Part shown: positions 48,262 through 58,405 of the stretch, piece by piece
How positions within the stretch are numbered: the first letter of the stretch is position 1
Layout of the letters: each line of letters starts with the position of its first letter
NCBI RefSeq assembly: GCF_020740795.1
Contig: NC_067283.1
Location: 43,575,659-43,639,658, forward strand
Length of the DNA stretch: 64,000 bases
Direction: 5' to 3'
DNA from: Apus apus
Taxonomy: Eukaryota > Chordata > Aves > Apodiformes > Apodidae
The notes under the pieces: model-generated
The model's input: only the letters and a program-made list of their open reading frames with translations
What the model was told of the DNA's origin: nothing
The model's database searches: none
Translations under genes and position numbers: made by a program

Positions 48262-48348
48262 AGGCGGCCGTTGGGGCGGCCGTTGGGGCGGCCGTTAGGT
48301 GGGGCGGCCGTTGGGGCGGGGGCAGCCGTTGGGGCGGGGGCAGCCCGG
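48262..48348 (+). repeat. GC-rich minisatellite, unit GGGGCGGCCGTT
   Basis: Six units follow the donor: a variant first copy (48262-48272), two perfect 12-mers (48273-48296), a four-base spacer AGGT, another perfect 12-mer (48301-48312) and two 18-base variants with GGGGCGGGGGCAGCC (48313-48330 and 48331-48348). Each unit carries an Sp1-type box, and the 12-mers carry the palindrome CGGCCG. It lies at the very start of the inferred intron. Confidence 0.93.
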
Positions 48349-48442
48349 GGCTGGGCGGTTCGCGGGAGCCGGCGGCTGCCCCCTCTGCTCTGAGGGGAAC
48401 GTGGGGGAAGGGGAGGCGGGCCGGGGTGCGGGGCGCTGTCTG

Positions 48443-48476
48443 TGGTGGTGGTGGTGGTGGTGGTGGTGGTGGTGGT
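48443..48476 (+). repeat. (GGT)n trinucleotide repeat
   Basis: About eleven perfect GGT/TGG units lie inside the CpG island and start of intron 1. G-run spacing of two allows G-rich structure. A short GT run (48513-48526) follows about 40 bases later. Confidence 0.95.
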
Positions 48477-48660
48477 CGGCGGCTCCACAGGGAGGAGGCG
48501 CGGGGAAGGGGGGGTGTGTGTGTGTGGAGATAAGCCGCGGGTCCCCCCAGGGCTGTGGAGAGCGGAGCTTGGTCGGTGGGACTGTTTCTTCTCCAAAGCC
48601 GAAGCGGTCCGGGCGGTCCCGGGGGCGGGTGACGCTGTGAGGGTTGGCTGTGGTAGGCAG

Positions 48661-51600
48661 CTGCCTGCCCCGCAGAGAGGCGTTTCGATTAAAACTCTGA
48701 TAACCTCCCTAGAGGTCAGAGACGCTGCGGGTTTGCAACCTACCAGGGCAAGCAAAGATGTAATTATGTTCCGACGGTTTTCCTTGGTGGCTCAGTGCCT
48801 TGGAACCCCCCCCCAGACACCTGTCTTCAGCTCTGAAAGCTTATCAGCCCGTGTGAATTTGGCCCCGGTGGATACGGATGCTGAATTTATCGCATCCTGG
48901 CCCTTTTAATTGCTGTGTGCTGACTAAGCATGATGGAAAAGTTTCTCTTGCTTATGTCAGCGCTGGGTGCATCACACGTGCACATTCAGAGGGTCAGGAT
49001 TACAGGTCTGCTTGTGTCCCCTTGCTTCCTTCCAGCCCCTCTCAATTAATACAGTGTTTAAATGGGCTATTAAGATAATGGCTGCTGTTTTAAAAAAAAG
49101 AAAGTGAAGAGGCACACTCCTCTCTGGTGATGAGAATAATGACTGCATCTGAACAACTGGTAAAGGCGAGGGAACATATTGGTGTTTTCACACCAGTACC
49201 ATAGTTTGATAACTACCGACAAATGCTGACTTTTAAACAGTGACTGCTGATTCAGGAGAATCTGTTGACTTTGGTAATAAAACAGTAATGGCTCCTTTTA
49301 ATAGTGATCTGGAAGCACTTGAAGTGATAGACTGGCTTGTTGGCTCAAGCCTTGGCTTAGCTGAGAGCCAGAAGAGCTCTTACTCTTTCAGATGACCACC
49401 TCCCCCCAGCAAATCTGATGTATGCTAGCCACATCAACTTAAGACAGGGTGTTTGTTTTGCAATGTCATTTTAAAAAACATGGTAGATACCAAATACGTG
49501 AACTAGATACAGGAAACCTGTTTTGCAGTCTGCTTTTCTGCAGGAGCTCGTTTTAAACGGTTTATGATTGCAAGGTGGCAGTTTTACTTGGAGTCTCACT
49601 TTTGTGTTTTAATTAGCTGTCATCAGAGCTGGAGTTCAGCCTCCAACACTTGTGAAGTGTGCCATGAACATGCACTCAAGGTACCTGCTTAATATTTTGG
49701 GACCAATTACCTAGAACCCATTCTCTATTAAGCAATGTACAAACTAGATTGACTATGTGGAAATCTTTTTCCAGTTACATTTCCAATCTCCTGAGTTGCA
49801 ATTCACTGTGAACTTACTGAGGCATACATGAACCATCTGAAAATTGGATATTCACATTCCCCTTGTTCTCAACCCCATCTCTTAAAAATTGTTGATTTAA
49901 AGTCTTCTGTAAGTGCTGTTGGTTTAAGCAGTTCCCTGTGATAGCAGCCCACATTTAGTTTCTGTATGCCAGAGTTTTTCCCAGTCTTATATCTGGACTG
50001 TGCTCTGTCACAGCAAGGTCTTTAGGAGGTGTTTTAAAACATAAGAGGCTTAAAGATCTTCCACTAGTAAAACTATAATTTTATTCAAATAAAACAGAGC
50101 CATAGATTAATTCTCTCAGCAGAAGCTTTGCTTTCTATTTAAAATGGCTTTTCCAACTGGAGTGTACCTAGGTTGTGAAGGAGTGGATTTTTCTAGGAAG
50201 TAGTGGGAGGCAGGAAGGATCATGAAAAAGAAGGCGGCGCAAAGGGCAGCATTAAGCCACAGAGCTAGAACCCATCAGAAGTTCTCAGCTGTGCAGACAA
50301 AATCTTGCCGTGTCACACTGTGGGACAGTAATTTCTTCAGTTGTTATCCAGAATGGTCACAGAGTTTTGTGGTTCGGAGCAAGGGGTTGAATGGGTCTAT
50401 GGGTCCATGTGGCATGAGGAGGAGTGGGCTAGGAAGCGTAAGTGGAGTTCCAAGGGGGAATGGGGGGTACTTCCCCTGTTTTGCTGGCCACGTTCCTGGG
50501 GAAGCCAGTGGCTGTTCCTCAGGGACTTGGCACAGTTGGCATAGAGTGCTGACTGAGAGTTAACGTTGGTTGGTGGTTGTGCTGTACTAGATGAGTGGGA
50601 CATGAGATGTTCCTTTTAGGTCTTCACACCTTTCCTTCACCTTCTGTGGTAGGACATGTTCCATCCTCAACCAGCATGCTGCCTGCTTTGACACTCCTCT
50701 GCCCTCTTCCCCCTTGCCACTGTCTCTCCCTGTCCTGGCAGTGAACTGCTAGGTGTGAGTTGTTGGAGGAAGGTAGAGTTCTTTCTTTGCCCTCCAGGCA
50801 TGCAGACTGGGCCTGGTGGAACAGGCAGTGGAAAGGCAGTGGCTCACATTTGGTCATGCTAGGCAGTCCTCAGCTCTGCCTGCACTTGGAGCAAGCTGTG
50901 AGGGAGGCATTGAACTCAGTGTGGCAGAATTTAAACTGTGAGTTTTCAAAGCCAATTACTGGGCACAGTCTGACAGGCTTCAGTTTCATTAGCTGCCTCC
51001 CAGGAGTATTGAGCTGTGCTGCTCACCTTTGCAGAGCTCAGATTCTCCTCTATGGTGTTATTAGGTGTTTTTAAAAATAGCTTCATCAGTCCACTTGAAA
51101 GAGCTGGTCTGCTCTGATAACGGCGCCTGCTGGTGTTTTTCCAGATAAGGAATTTGTCACTTTTCCTGCTGTCATACATGCAGCTTCTGCCCTATTTAGA
51201 ATACAGCTTAAAAAAAGACTATAAAGTAGCCGCCAGTCTTGTGTAAAGATTTGTGTGTTCCATTTAGGAACAACTGAACCTTCCTCATTTAACTGCTCTG
51301 GACACTATTGGTTTATGAAGAAGATAGGAACAGACTAAGTGTAGAGTTGAAGGTGATACTTCATATACCTGTGTATTGAGGAAATCCTTATTGTAAGATC
51401 TGTTAAATAATAAAGTGACAACAGGCCAAAGATCTCTTCTTTTTTTTTTCTTTCAGTCCCAATTAGAAGTTTATTAGCTTTTAAAAGGCTCTGAAGTACT
51501 AGCATGTGCGTGCATGTGTATAATCTATATGGTGGTGGGAAGCAACCAGATGAAATAGTATAAAAACAATTTCAGTCTCTTTTGAGAGTCTGAAATGTAG

Positions 51601-54168
51601 TTGCATTTGTGCACACCAGGAGTATTGTGGGGAAACTGCAATCGCGTGACATAGGTAGTAATTCATTCTATAATGGTGTACGCAGGAGCAATGTTCTAAT
51701 TTACACATTTCTTTGATGTTTTGTGAACAGGTGGCATTTTTAAAAAGGTCTATTAATTCTGTGGGAATTTTGTAACGGCTATTTGCGGGGGTATCAGAAG
51801 AGAGTAGCAGCCAAAGTGAGGCTCCTAACTTCTCTGCTCTGCTTCTCTGCAGCCTCATTCGTAAGCTACTACCCTACCCTCTTAGGCATCCTTGTTCAAG
51901 AATATTCACTGGTGTCCTCAGCATAAATTGGGAGTTTTTTCATTGCTCATGTTTTGTTGTAGGACCCAGTGAATTTTCATATGAAAGTCCTTTACTCTTT
52001 CCCACATTCCCTCTTGCTTCTCGGTTCCTTTCTGTTTTCCTGTATCTGTTTTTGTCTCTTTCACCATGCCTTTTGCTTAGGTTTATTCAGGTACTTTAAG
52101 CACCTGCCTAAGTGCAGCACAGGGTATAAGTACCCATTTGCTCTGTAATATCAAAGGATCACGTTTCAGAATTACAACTTTTCCCTTTAACAAGAACAAA
52201 AAAAGATTCCTGGTTTCTATGGTGATGAGTGCAATATAAACGCCTATAAATAAGTAAACATCTGATTCTTGGACTTTGATTTGCAGTATTTTTGCTTTTC
52301 TAATGAGATACAATTAAACATCAAAATGGGAGGAGGTGACATTTTACCAATTAAAAAAAATACATATTTTTTTTTATTCCATGCATTTTATAGTATTTCT
52401 GCTGAGAACAATTAAATATTAAGTTGTTTATTTTTCTCTCTGTTGAAGGTTTATGTTTTGAAAAATCAAAGTATTTATAGAACAACTTTTAGATGCCAAA
52501 AGGCACTCCACTAAAAAGGTGGTGTCCATTTTCTGTTTAATCAGAACATACATTTTGAACCAAATGCCTATTTTTCTTGTCTCACAGAGTTTATTACGTG
52601 CTGTCACAACATTTAAGTGCCAGTCAAAAGCATCTATAAATGTAATTATGTTTCTCTGCAGTATTTGAAACCCCACTGGTGCACAACAGCAGAACTTGAA
52701 CATGTTGCTGACTTTTTCTTTTACGTTAAAATGACAAAGGCAAACTAAAAAATTGGATATTCGTTGTTGACATCTGAGGAGGAGGGGTGAATTGACTTTC
52801 TTCTAAGCCCTTTGTTCTCAGGTCCATGGTGTAAAAGTAGTTTCCTCTCTGTGCTGAAGGTGATAATTGTACAGTGGATTGGATGGAGACAATAAGCTGC
52901 TTCTTCAGAAGTCACCGAGTAGCCAGCAGCCATTGCTAAAAAAGCCTTTTTCATTAGTAATCCCTGGAGCCCAGTCCACTCGCAGTTTCTGAAAGCAGGA
53001 CTGCAGCCCAGTTCCCCATCAGTGAGTGCACTGGAGTGTTCTCCCTCACAGGTGTTTCTCACTCAGGAAGTGGGTGCCTTTTGTTTAACAGCAAAGCAGG
53101 GATTACAAAGGGATGAGCTTTCTATCCTTAGGGGAAGGAAAATGGTTATTTATAATATAAGGAAATAATAATTTCTTGAAGGCTGGCTCTAGTTTCTTGG
53201 TGGAAACTGATTTTGCTACAGAGAGCCAAAGTGAGATTTCTTCAATCCTAAGCTGTGGAGGGCAGCTTGTGTACTGGTAGGAAGTAGATCTGGTTTCTGC
53301 CATCATCCCAACTTTGTATTCAAAGAAATGCTCAGACTTCCAAAAGCACTGTTCTTTCCTGTTAAGTTTTGGTTAAACTACACTATGTCATTCACTGTCT
53401 TCGTTCCCTCAGTGCATTCTAATTCATATCTACTTGCTTAGCAATTTAAAAGATACTTGACTAAATGCCTTTCACTTCAGAGTGTGTGTAATTTTAGGAG
53501 GACAAGGATTCATGGTATTTTTTCAAGTTACACACAATTACTTTTCATAGAGCAAGACACGTACATCTGCACATTGAAGGTAAAGGCAGAACAGGAGCAG
53601 CGGATGGGTGTCCCTGCAGGTCTCACTTCAGTAGTGACGGCCAGCACAGTTTGATGTATGTTTCATCAGCCTGTCACTTTTGTCCCAGCTGAGCTGCTGC
53701 TGTGACCAGGCTGGTGATGCTAACCTGAAGAACAGTGACAGCTTCATGGCTTTCCTGGCAGTGAATTAACCCCAGAGCTGCCTCAGAACCTGGTGCTTTG
53801 TGCTGTAGGACTGCACTGACATCCCAGAGGGTGGCACAGAGTCCTGACCCTGTGGCTGCCTCAGCACTGTTATGTGTGGGCTGGATGCCAGAGCCAGGAG
53901 CAGCTTGTGCATTCTACCTGCTGGAAGGTGCTTTGAGCTTTGTGTGTATCAAAGGCAAGTATCACTTGTGCCTGCACTGAGGTTAGGCTCGGACAGTCAG
54001 TGTTTTAACTGCAGGTCTTGGCTGTCTTCACAAGATTGTGTGGCTGACAGCAGACATGGGCGATCCAAGGTCTCTACCAAAAGGGGGATTGCAAAGGCTG
54101 ATGAGGTTTATAGGCAGCCTGAACTCAAAGAGAATCTGTGCTGCCTACAAGAGCAACACGGAGATGGG
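48661..54168 (+). other. inferred intron 1, first part
   Basis: Composition drops abruptly to AT-rich unique DNA after the island. No internal exon with both splice signals and a recognisable protein was found. AT-rich stretches at 52330-52690 (GACATTTTACCAATTAAAAAAA, TTTATAGTATTTC, AATTAAATATTAAG) look like possible conserved intronic DNA. Frames of up to 119 codons (51499-51858 minus) lack domains. Confidence 0.5.
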
Positions 54169-54931
54169 AAGGGTGGCTTAACCCTGGGCTGGTGATTAAA
54201 CCTTTATGCTTTCTATTAAGCCCTCTCTTTTCCCAGAAAGGGAAAGGAAAGAGAATAATAGGAGAGACTTATGGGTTGGGAACTAAACTATGCAGCTTTA
54301 ATGAAACGATAGTGATTGAAAAGAAAATAATTAAATATCTACAAATATATACAAACCACACTGGTGCTCCCTCCCAATACTGCTTGTACACCACCAAGGC
54401 TGCAGGGCAGGCCCTGGGAAAGCCCCTGACTGGACTGCTAGAGTCCACAGCAGATGAGAGCTGGATGCAGGAACAAAAGGATTTGGAAATGAGTGGATCA
54501 GGGCCAAAGACAGAAGAACAGTCAAAGTCCTCCCAGGACACTGGCTATGGACAGAGAGCTTGACCCTTGTGATCTCTCAGCTTTATACTAAGCATGACAT
54601 GTATGGGATGGAATACTCGTTTGGTTGGTTTTGGTCACCTGACCGGTCCACTCCTCCATGACAGGAGGGCCGCAGGTGTGATCCGTTTTCTTCCCTTTTG
54701 CACCTGGCACACAAGGTGTTGAGCAGAACCTAGCAGTGGTGCTGGTTCTGCATACTGTTCTCCAGCAATAACTATAAACATCAAGTGTTACCAGTCCTAG
54801 AAGCAGACACTGAGTGAAAAGACATGCTGTTAATTTCAGCAAGTGCAGTTCCTTAGTTCCTTAGAAGAGGCTTTACTGAAAATTAAAATTACTAAAAAAA
54901 AATTGGTTCTGTCCTGGCTCAAACCAGGACA
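54169..54931 (-). mobile_element. solo LTR of an ERVL-type avian endogenous retrovirus (antisense)
   Basis: Read on the minus strand, it begins at 54931 with TGTCCTGGTTTGAGCCAGGACA, close to the 5' terminus of a widespread avian ERVL-type LTR (TGTCCTGGTTT...). It contains TAACACTTGATGTTTATAG and TTGCTGGAGAACAG in U3, and GGTCAGGTGACCAAAACC and CGAGTATTCCATCCCATAC just before the promoter. TCATGCTTAGTATAAAGC follows, with TATAAA at 54582-54587. In R/U5 it has TATATATTTGTAGATATTTAA, the poly(A) signal ATTAAA (54297-54302) in TTTCATTAAAGCTGC, then AACCCATAAGTCTCTCC. It ends with GGTTTAATCACCAGCCCAGG near 54169. Length is about 763 bp. No gag, pol or env relic flanks it, so it is a solo LTR. The 3' terminus has decayed and no exact target-site duplication is visible. 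The frames inside it are not genes. Confidence 0.85.
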
Positions 54932-54932
54932 G
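54909..54932. other. perfect 9-bp inverted repeat at the LTR terminus
   Basis: CTGTCCTGG and CCAGGACAG are separated by CTCAAA. The outer arm coincides with the LTR 5' terminal bases, so the hairpin is part of the element rather than a terminator or RNA gene. Confidence 0.85.
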
Positions 54933-57900
54933 GTGACAAATAGGGAATCTTGAAAGTGCTCTGAGTTTGCAGCTACTCTCAGAGCCAGCCCCCTGGGCTT
55001 GGTGTACCATGTTGATGCTCGAGCAGGACCAAGCTCCAGAGTCACTGAGTTTTCTCAATTGGTAAGCACCACTATTACTAGTCCAGACTACCTTTTAATG
55101 AAGTGCAATCTCAGTTCAGAAGCCTTTTCTTAGGGTAGGATGATGAAATACACATGCTGATATTAGTAACAAATCAAGCTGGTGAGGACAAGAGGTAGAG
55201 ATATTGTGTATCTCCTTTTCCTGCAGAGATAGAACAAAGGATTAAACAGCACATATACAACATTTTTTCTCTTTTTTTTTTTTTGTCTTTCAGAAGTTCT
55301 GCTTTTCTGTGCAGTATTTTTTCTTTCTTTTGATTATTTTAATTTTTTTTTAGTGGATGGATATGATCCAGGACCATCTGGTGGAATTTGCTGTTGTCAC
55401 ATCTAGGTTTTTAGATGTATTGCCTGTCAAGTTATATTGTATATTCAGATGAGTTTCTCATATGATGTGCTGACAACTGCTGACAGCCCTGAGATGGGAA
55501 GTTGGAAACCTGGGTGAAAGAAGAGAGGGCAGTGTTAGCTTTAAAAATGTAGCTTTGGTTGCTCTTGATTGGTGGGATTTCATTTCTGGTACCTATGGTT
55601 GACTTTTTAAGTAAAGAGAGGTAAATGAGTGAACTTTAAATCAAGTGTATCTAACTGCACCTAAGGTACTGTAATTAAACTTGGAAGGTTTGTAGTTCAC
55701 TCCTAGTTTTCTCATTGATTTTGTTTTTTTCTCTTTGACACTGGGTTCCTCACTTAAGTTGTCTTTGTCCTTAACTCTCCCCCTGTAGGCACTCTCACAT
55801 TTAAATTGCAGTCTTTCCTTGCTCTAGCTCCTCTGTCCTTCCTTGCTCCCACCTTAGAAAGGAGATCTCAAAATGCTTCTGCTTTTATTGGGATACCACC
55901 AGATACTCTAGTAATTGGAGTATGTCCTAGTTCCCTAATAATTCTGTAGTAAAATGAATTAAGATTTGTGGCAAATTAATATTAACCTTTGCAGACAGAT
56001 CACATATATGAAAGCAATAAGCCACTCTGAAATAACTACAGTAATAATTTTCTTGCTGGTTTAATATTAAAATAATTAATTAAAGCAGATTTTTTTTAAT
56101 GTAGAGATCCACAGTGCAATTATGTTTCTTCACACTTTGACAAAGATAATGCTGTGCTTTGTAAACCAGAATCCAAACAAGCTGTGAGCAGTTCAATTTT
56201 GTTCCTCATTTTTTTCTGCTTTAATTTGAAGCCCTGAGTAGCAATTAGGCTGGTGACAAGATAAATTTCACAACTTCTTCATTTTTTAATTGGCCAGAGC
56301 AGTAAAGAAGTGATTTGTGTTTGAACTTGAAAGGTTCTTATTTTGTGTAGTAGTTGTAAAAAGCTCAGTACAGGTACTTGTAAGTGGGCTGGAAGGAAGC
56401 CTGTTTGTAAAGAGAGATGGGATTGCACTACAAAGGCATGGCCAGGTGTGGTGCTGAACAGACTCTTCCTGCTCTCCTGCTCAAAGCTGTGGTGGTTCTA
56501 CTGGGCCTCCTGCTCGTTACATCCTGCCTATATGTTGATAAACTTGGAAGTCATCCTTGGAAAGAAAAAAACTTTCTTCCACAGAGGTTTGAATCTGAAA
56601 ATTACAGTCCCCAAAATCAGGGGACTCTTCTCGCAGTTTGCTAAGGGAGAAGCTCAGAAGCATTCACTTGCCTCTACTTATTTCTGTGTCTCCTTGGTGC
56701 TACTTCCTGAGAGTACCCTCTTTTATCTGTGGAGAGATGTGTTAATCTGAGCAGGCAAGTAGAGCCTGAATATGAGAAAAAGTAACCACTGTTCTGTACT
56801 CTGATCATCTGCAATTCCATACTTTGTGAGTATCAGATAGGATCTAGCTGGATCTGGAAATGATCCAGCTCCTGTGCCATTGTGGACGATGGACTGGGAT
56901 TTTCAATGGTCAGTGTGAGGGTTCAAGCAGCCCTCGATGGTGGTGGTGGGTTGTGTTGCATGGAGCACTGTTCTCGTCCGTATCAAGCGTCAGCTCAGCT
57001 ATTGTTAGAAGTGAACTTTGGAGGAAACCCTATAGATGGAATATGGCCAAATTACCTTCCTGTAACATGTTGGATAGCACTGCAGGGAGGTGAGGCTGGT
57101 CTTCAGTCCTCAGATGCATTAAATTAACTCTGGGCAAGCTTGCTGGGAAAAGGGTAATGAAGCGGGTTGGAAACAGGATGTGTGTGCTCAAGCACATGCA
57201 GTGGGCTTAATACTTGAGGCAGCATTCCCGCAGGCAGGTGGCTGGGGAGCAGCCAGGTCACGGAGCATGCTGTGCTGTCTGTTAAATGTATCACAGTCCA
57301 CAGACGCAGCTGAAATCACTTGTCCAGGCATAAGAGGTAAAGTCACATAGGAAGGAGAGCAGTACTATTGGGAGAAACTTGTGAGAGGAGCTGGATGCAG
57401 TCTAGTGTAGTGCTGGCTGTGTAGGGCATGTCCTGGCCACCACCCTCTCAGGGGTTGCTTGAATCTTGCGGCAGATTTCAGCTCCTGATGGTGGAGACTG
57501 ATGAAGATCTTGACACATCGATTCTGTTGTTTCAGGTAGAGGTGGCTGCTGAATGAATCTGCAATGTGACTGACGTGTGGTGCTTCATCTTTATTTCATG
57601 TGATGAGGAGATGGGAGGGTGGAGATTACTTGAAGTGCCTGGCCAGAGACACAATGCAATTTATTAGTGTTCGTTTGTCTGGGGAAATACACAGCCCATA
57701 TATAATTTAGAAACATGTTAAAAAATAGGAAGCTATTGTATTTTAAAATCAGTGAGCACTCGAGTCTGTTGGTTTAAGTCTTGTTTCTGTGACACATAAA
57801 TGCACTGCTATACATTTTGTATTTATAGTATCTGTACATTATAAGCTGATAAAACTAAGCCCTTCCTAAACTCAGAGTAATGTGTATTTTCCATATTTAG

Positions 57901-58309
57901 GCTGAAATGCCTGGAACAGTACATGGATTTATGCTAGTCAGTTCTTCTGAGATCACATTTAATATAGATATTCTTCTCATATAAGAGCTGCAAATGGATT
58001 TGTTTGTTTGTTTCTACCGTAGTAACTATTCTCCTCCCCCTTTTTTCTTCTCTGAGTCTTTTTTACCTTTTTCTGATTCAGGCCTGGTAATGATATGCTA
58101 CAGCTAAATTATCAGAAGGGGAAAAGGGATAACAGTGTCTTCCACCTTGCTGTTGAGAAATCTATTTTTTTGTTTTCTGCAGTGCAGTGAGAGCAAGAGA
58201 AACAAGCAGGGTGTTGCCATCCTTTATCAAAGGCAGAATGATAAATTACATGTCCTGTACGCTTCAAAGATGTGTAAGAATGCAAATTCATGGCCCACAA
58301 GGATGTGTG
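54933..58309 (+). other. inferred intron 1, middle part
   Basis: No exon was recognised. It contains long T-rich runs (55269-55284 and 55340-55352) and an AT-rich unique stretch at 55960-56110 (ATTAATATTAACC, AATAATTAATTAAAGC). The 135-codon plus frame at 56343-56750 has two hydrophobic patches but no recognised domain and no convincing exon signals. Confidence 0.5.
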
Positions 58310-58314
58310 GTTGA

Positions 58315-58405
58315 AAGTGCTGATCCAGCCAGGAATTAAGTGTGTGCTTAAATCTAAGCATAAGCCTTACTTCCATTGGGTGGATCTAGCTGGCACCATG
58401 TTGTG
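58315..58405. repeat. old amniote interspersed repeat remnant (GTGCTTAA-type)
   Basis: GTGCTGATCCAG, GGAATTAAGTGTGTGCTTAAATCTAAGCATAAG and TTACTTCCATTGGGTGGATC follow the order of an old amniote repeat with 'tgctga.tcag', 'attaagcatgtgcttaactttaagcatgtgcttaag' and 'tcccattgacttcaatggg' words. The family name and orientation are not settled. Confidence 0.45.

Larger units (their letters stand above)
47691..48660 (+). promoter_or_regulatory. CpG-island promoter
   Basis: This is the only long stretch in the window with near-undepleted CpG and very high GC. It contains many GC boxes and no TATA box, as in broadly expressed vertebrate genes. Inside it are a ZNF143/Staf site (48052-48070), an NRF1 site (48092-48101) and Sp1-type GGGGCGG boxes repeated between 48273 and 48340. 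The strong donor at 48258/48259 points to plus-strand transcription starting roughly between 47900 and 48150. Bidirectional activity is possible, since such islands often serve two genes, but no minus-strand exon was identified to the left. Confidence 0.88.

Noticed and set aside
48126..48909. Val-, Trp- and Thr-repeat open frames across the (GGT)n tract and CpG island (up to 209 codons)
   Set aside because: GC-rich sequence has few stops and the homopolymeric parts follow from the GGT repeat. They lie beyond a strong splice donor, in the inferred intron.
54588..54842. 84-codon minus-strand open frame
   Set aside because: Lies inside the U3 region of the solo LTR, which is non-coding.
54909..54932. 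Hairpin considered as an RNA element or terminator
   Set aside because: It coincides with the terminus of the LTR and is explained by that element.
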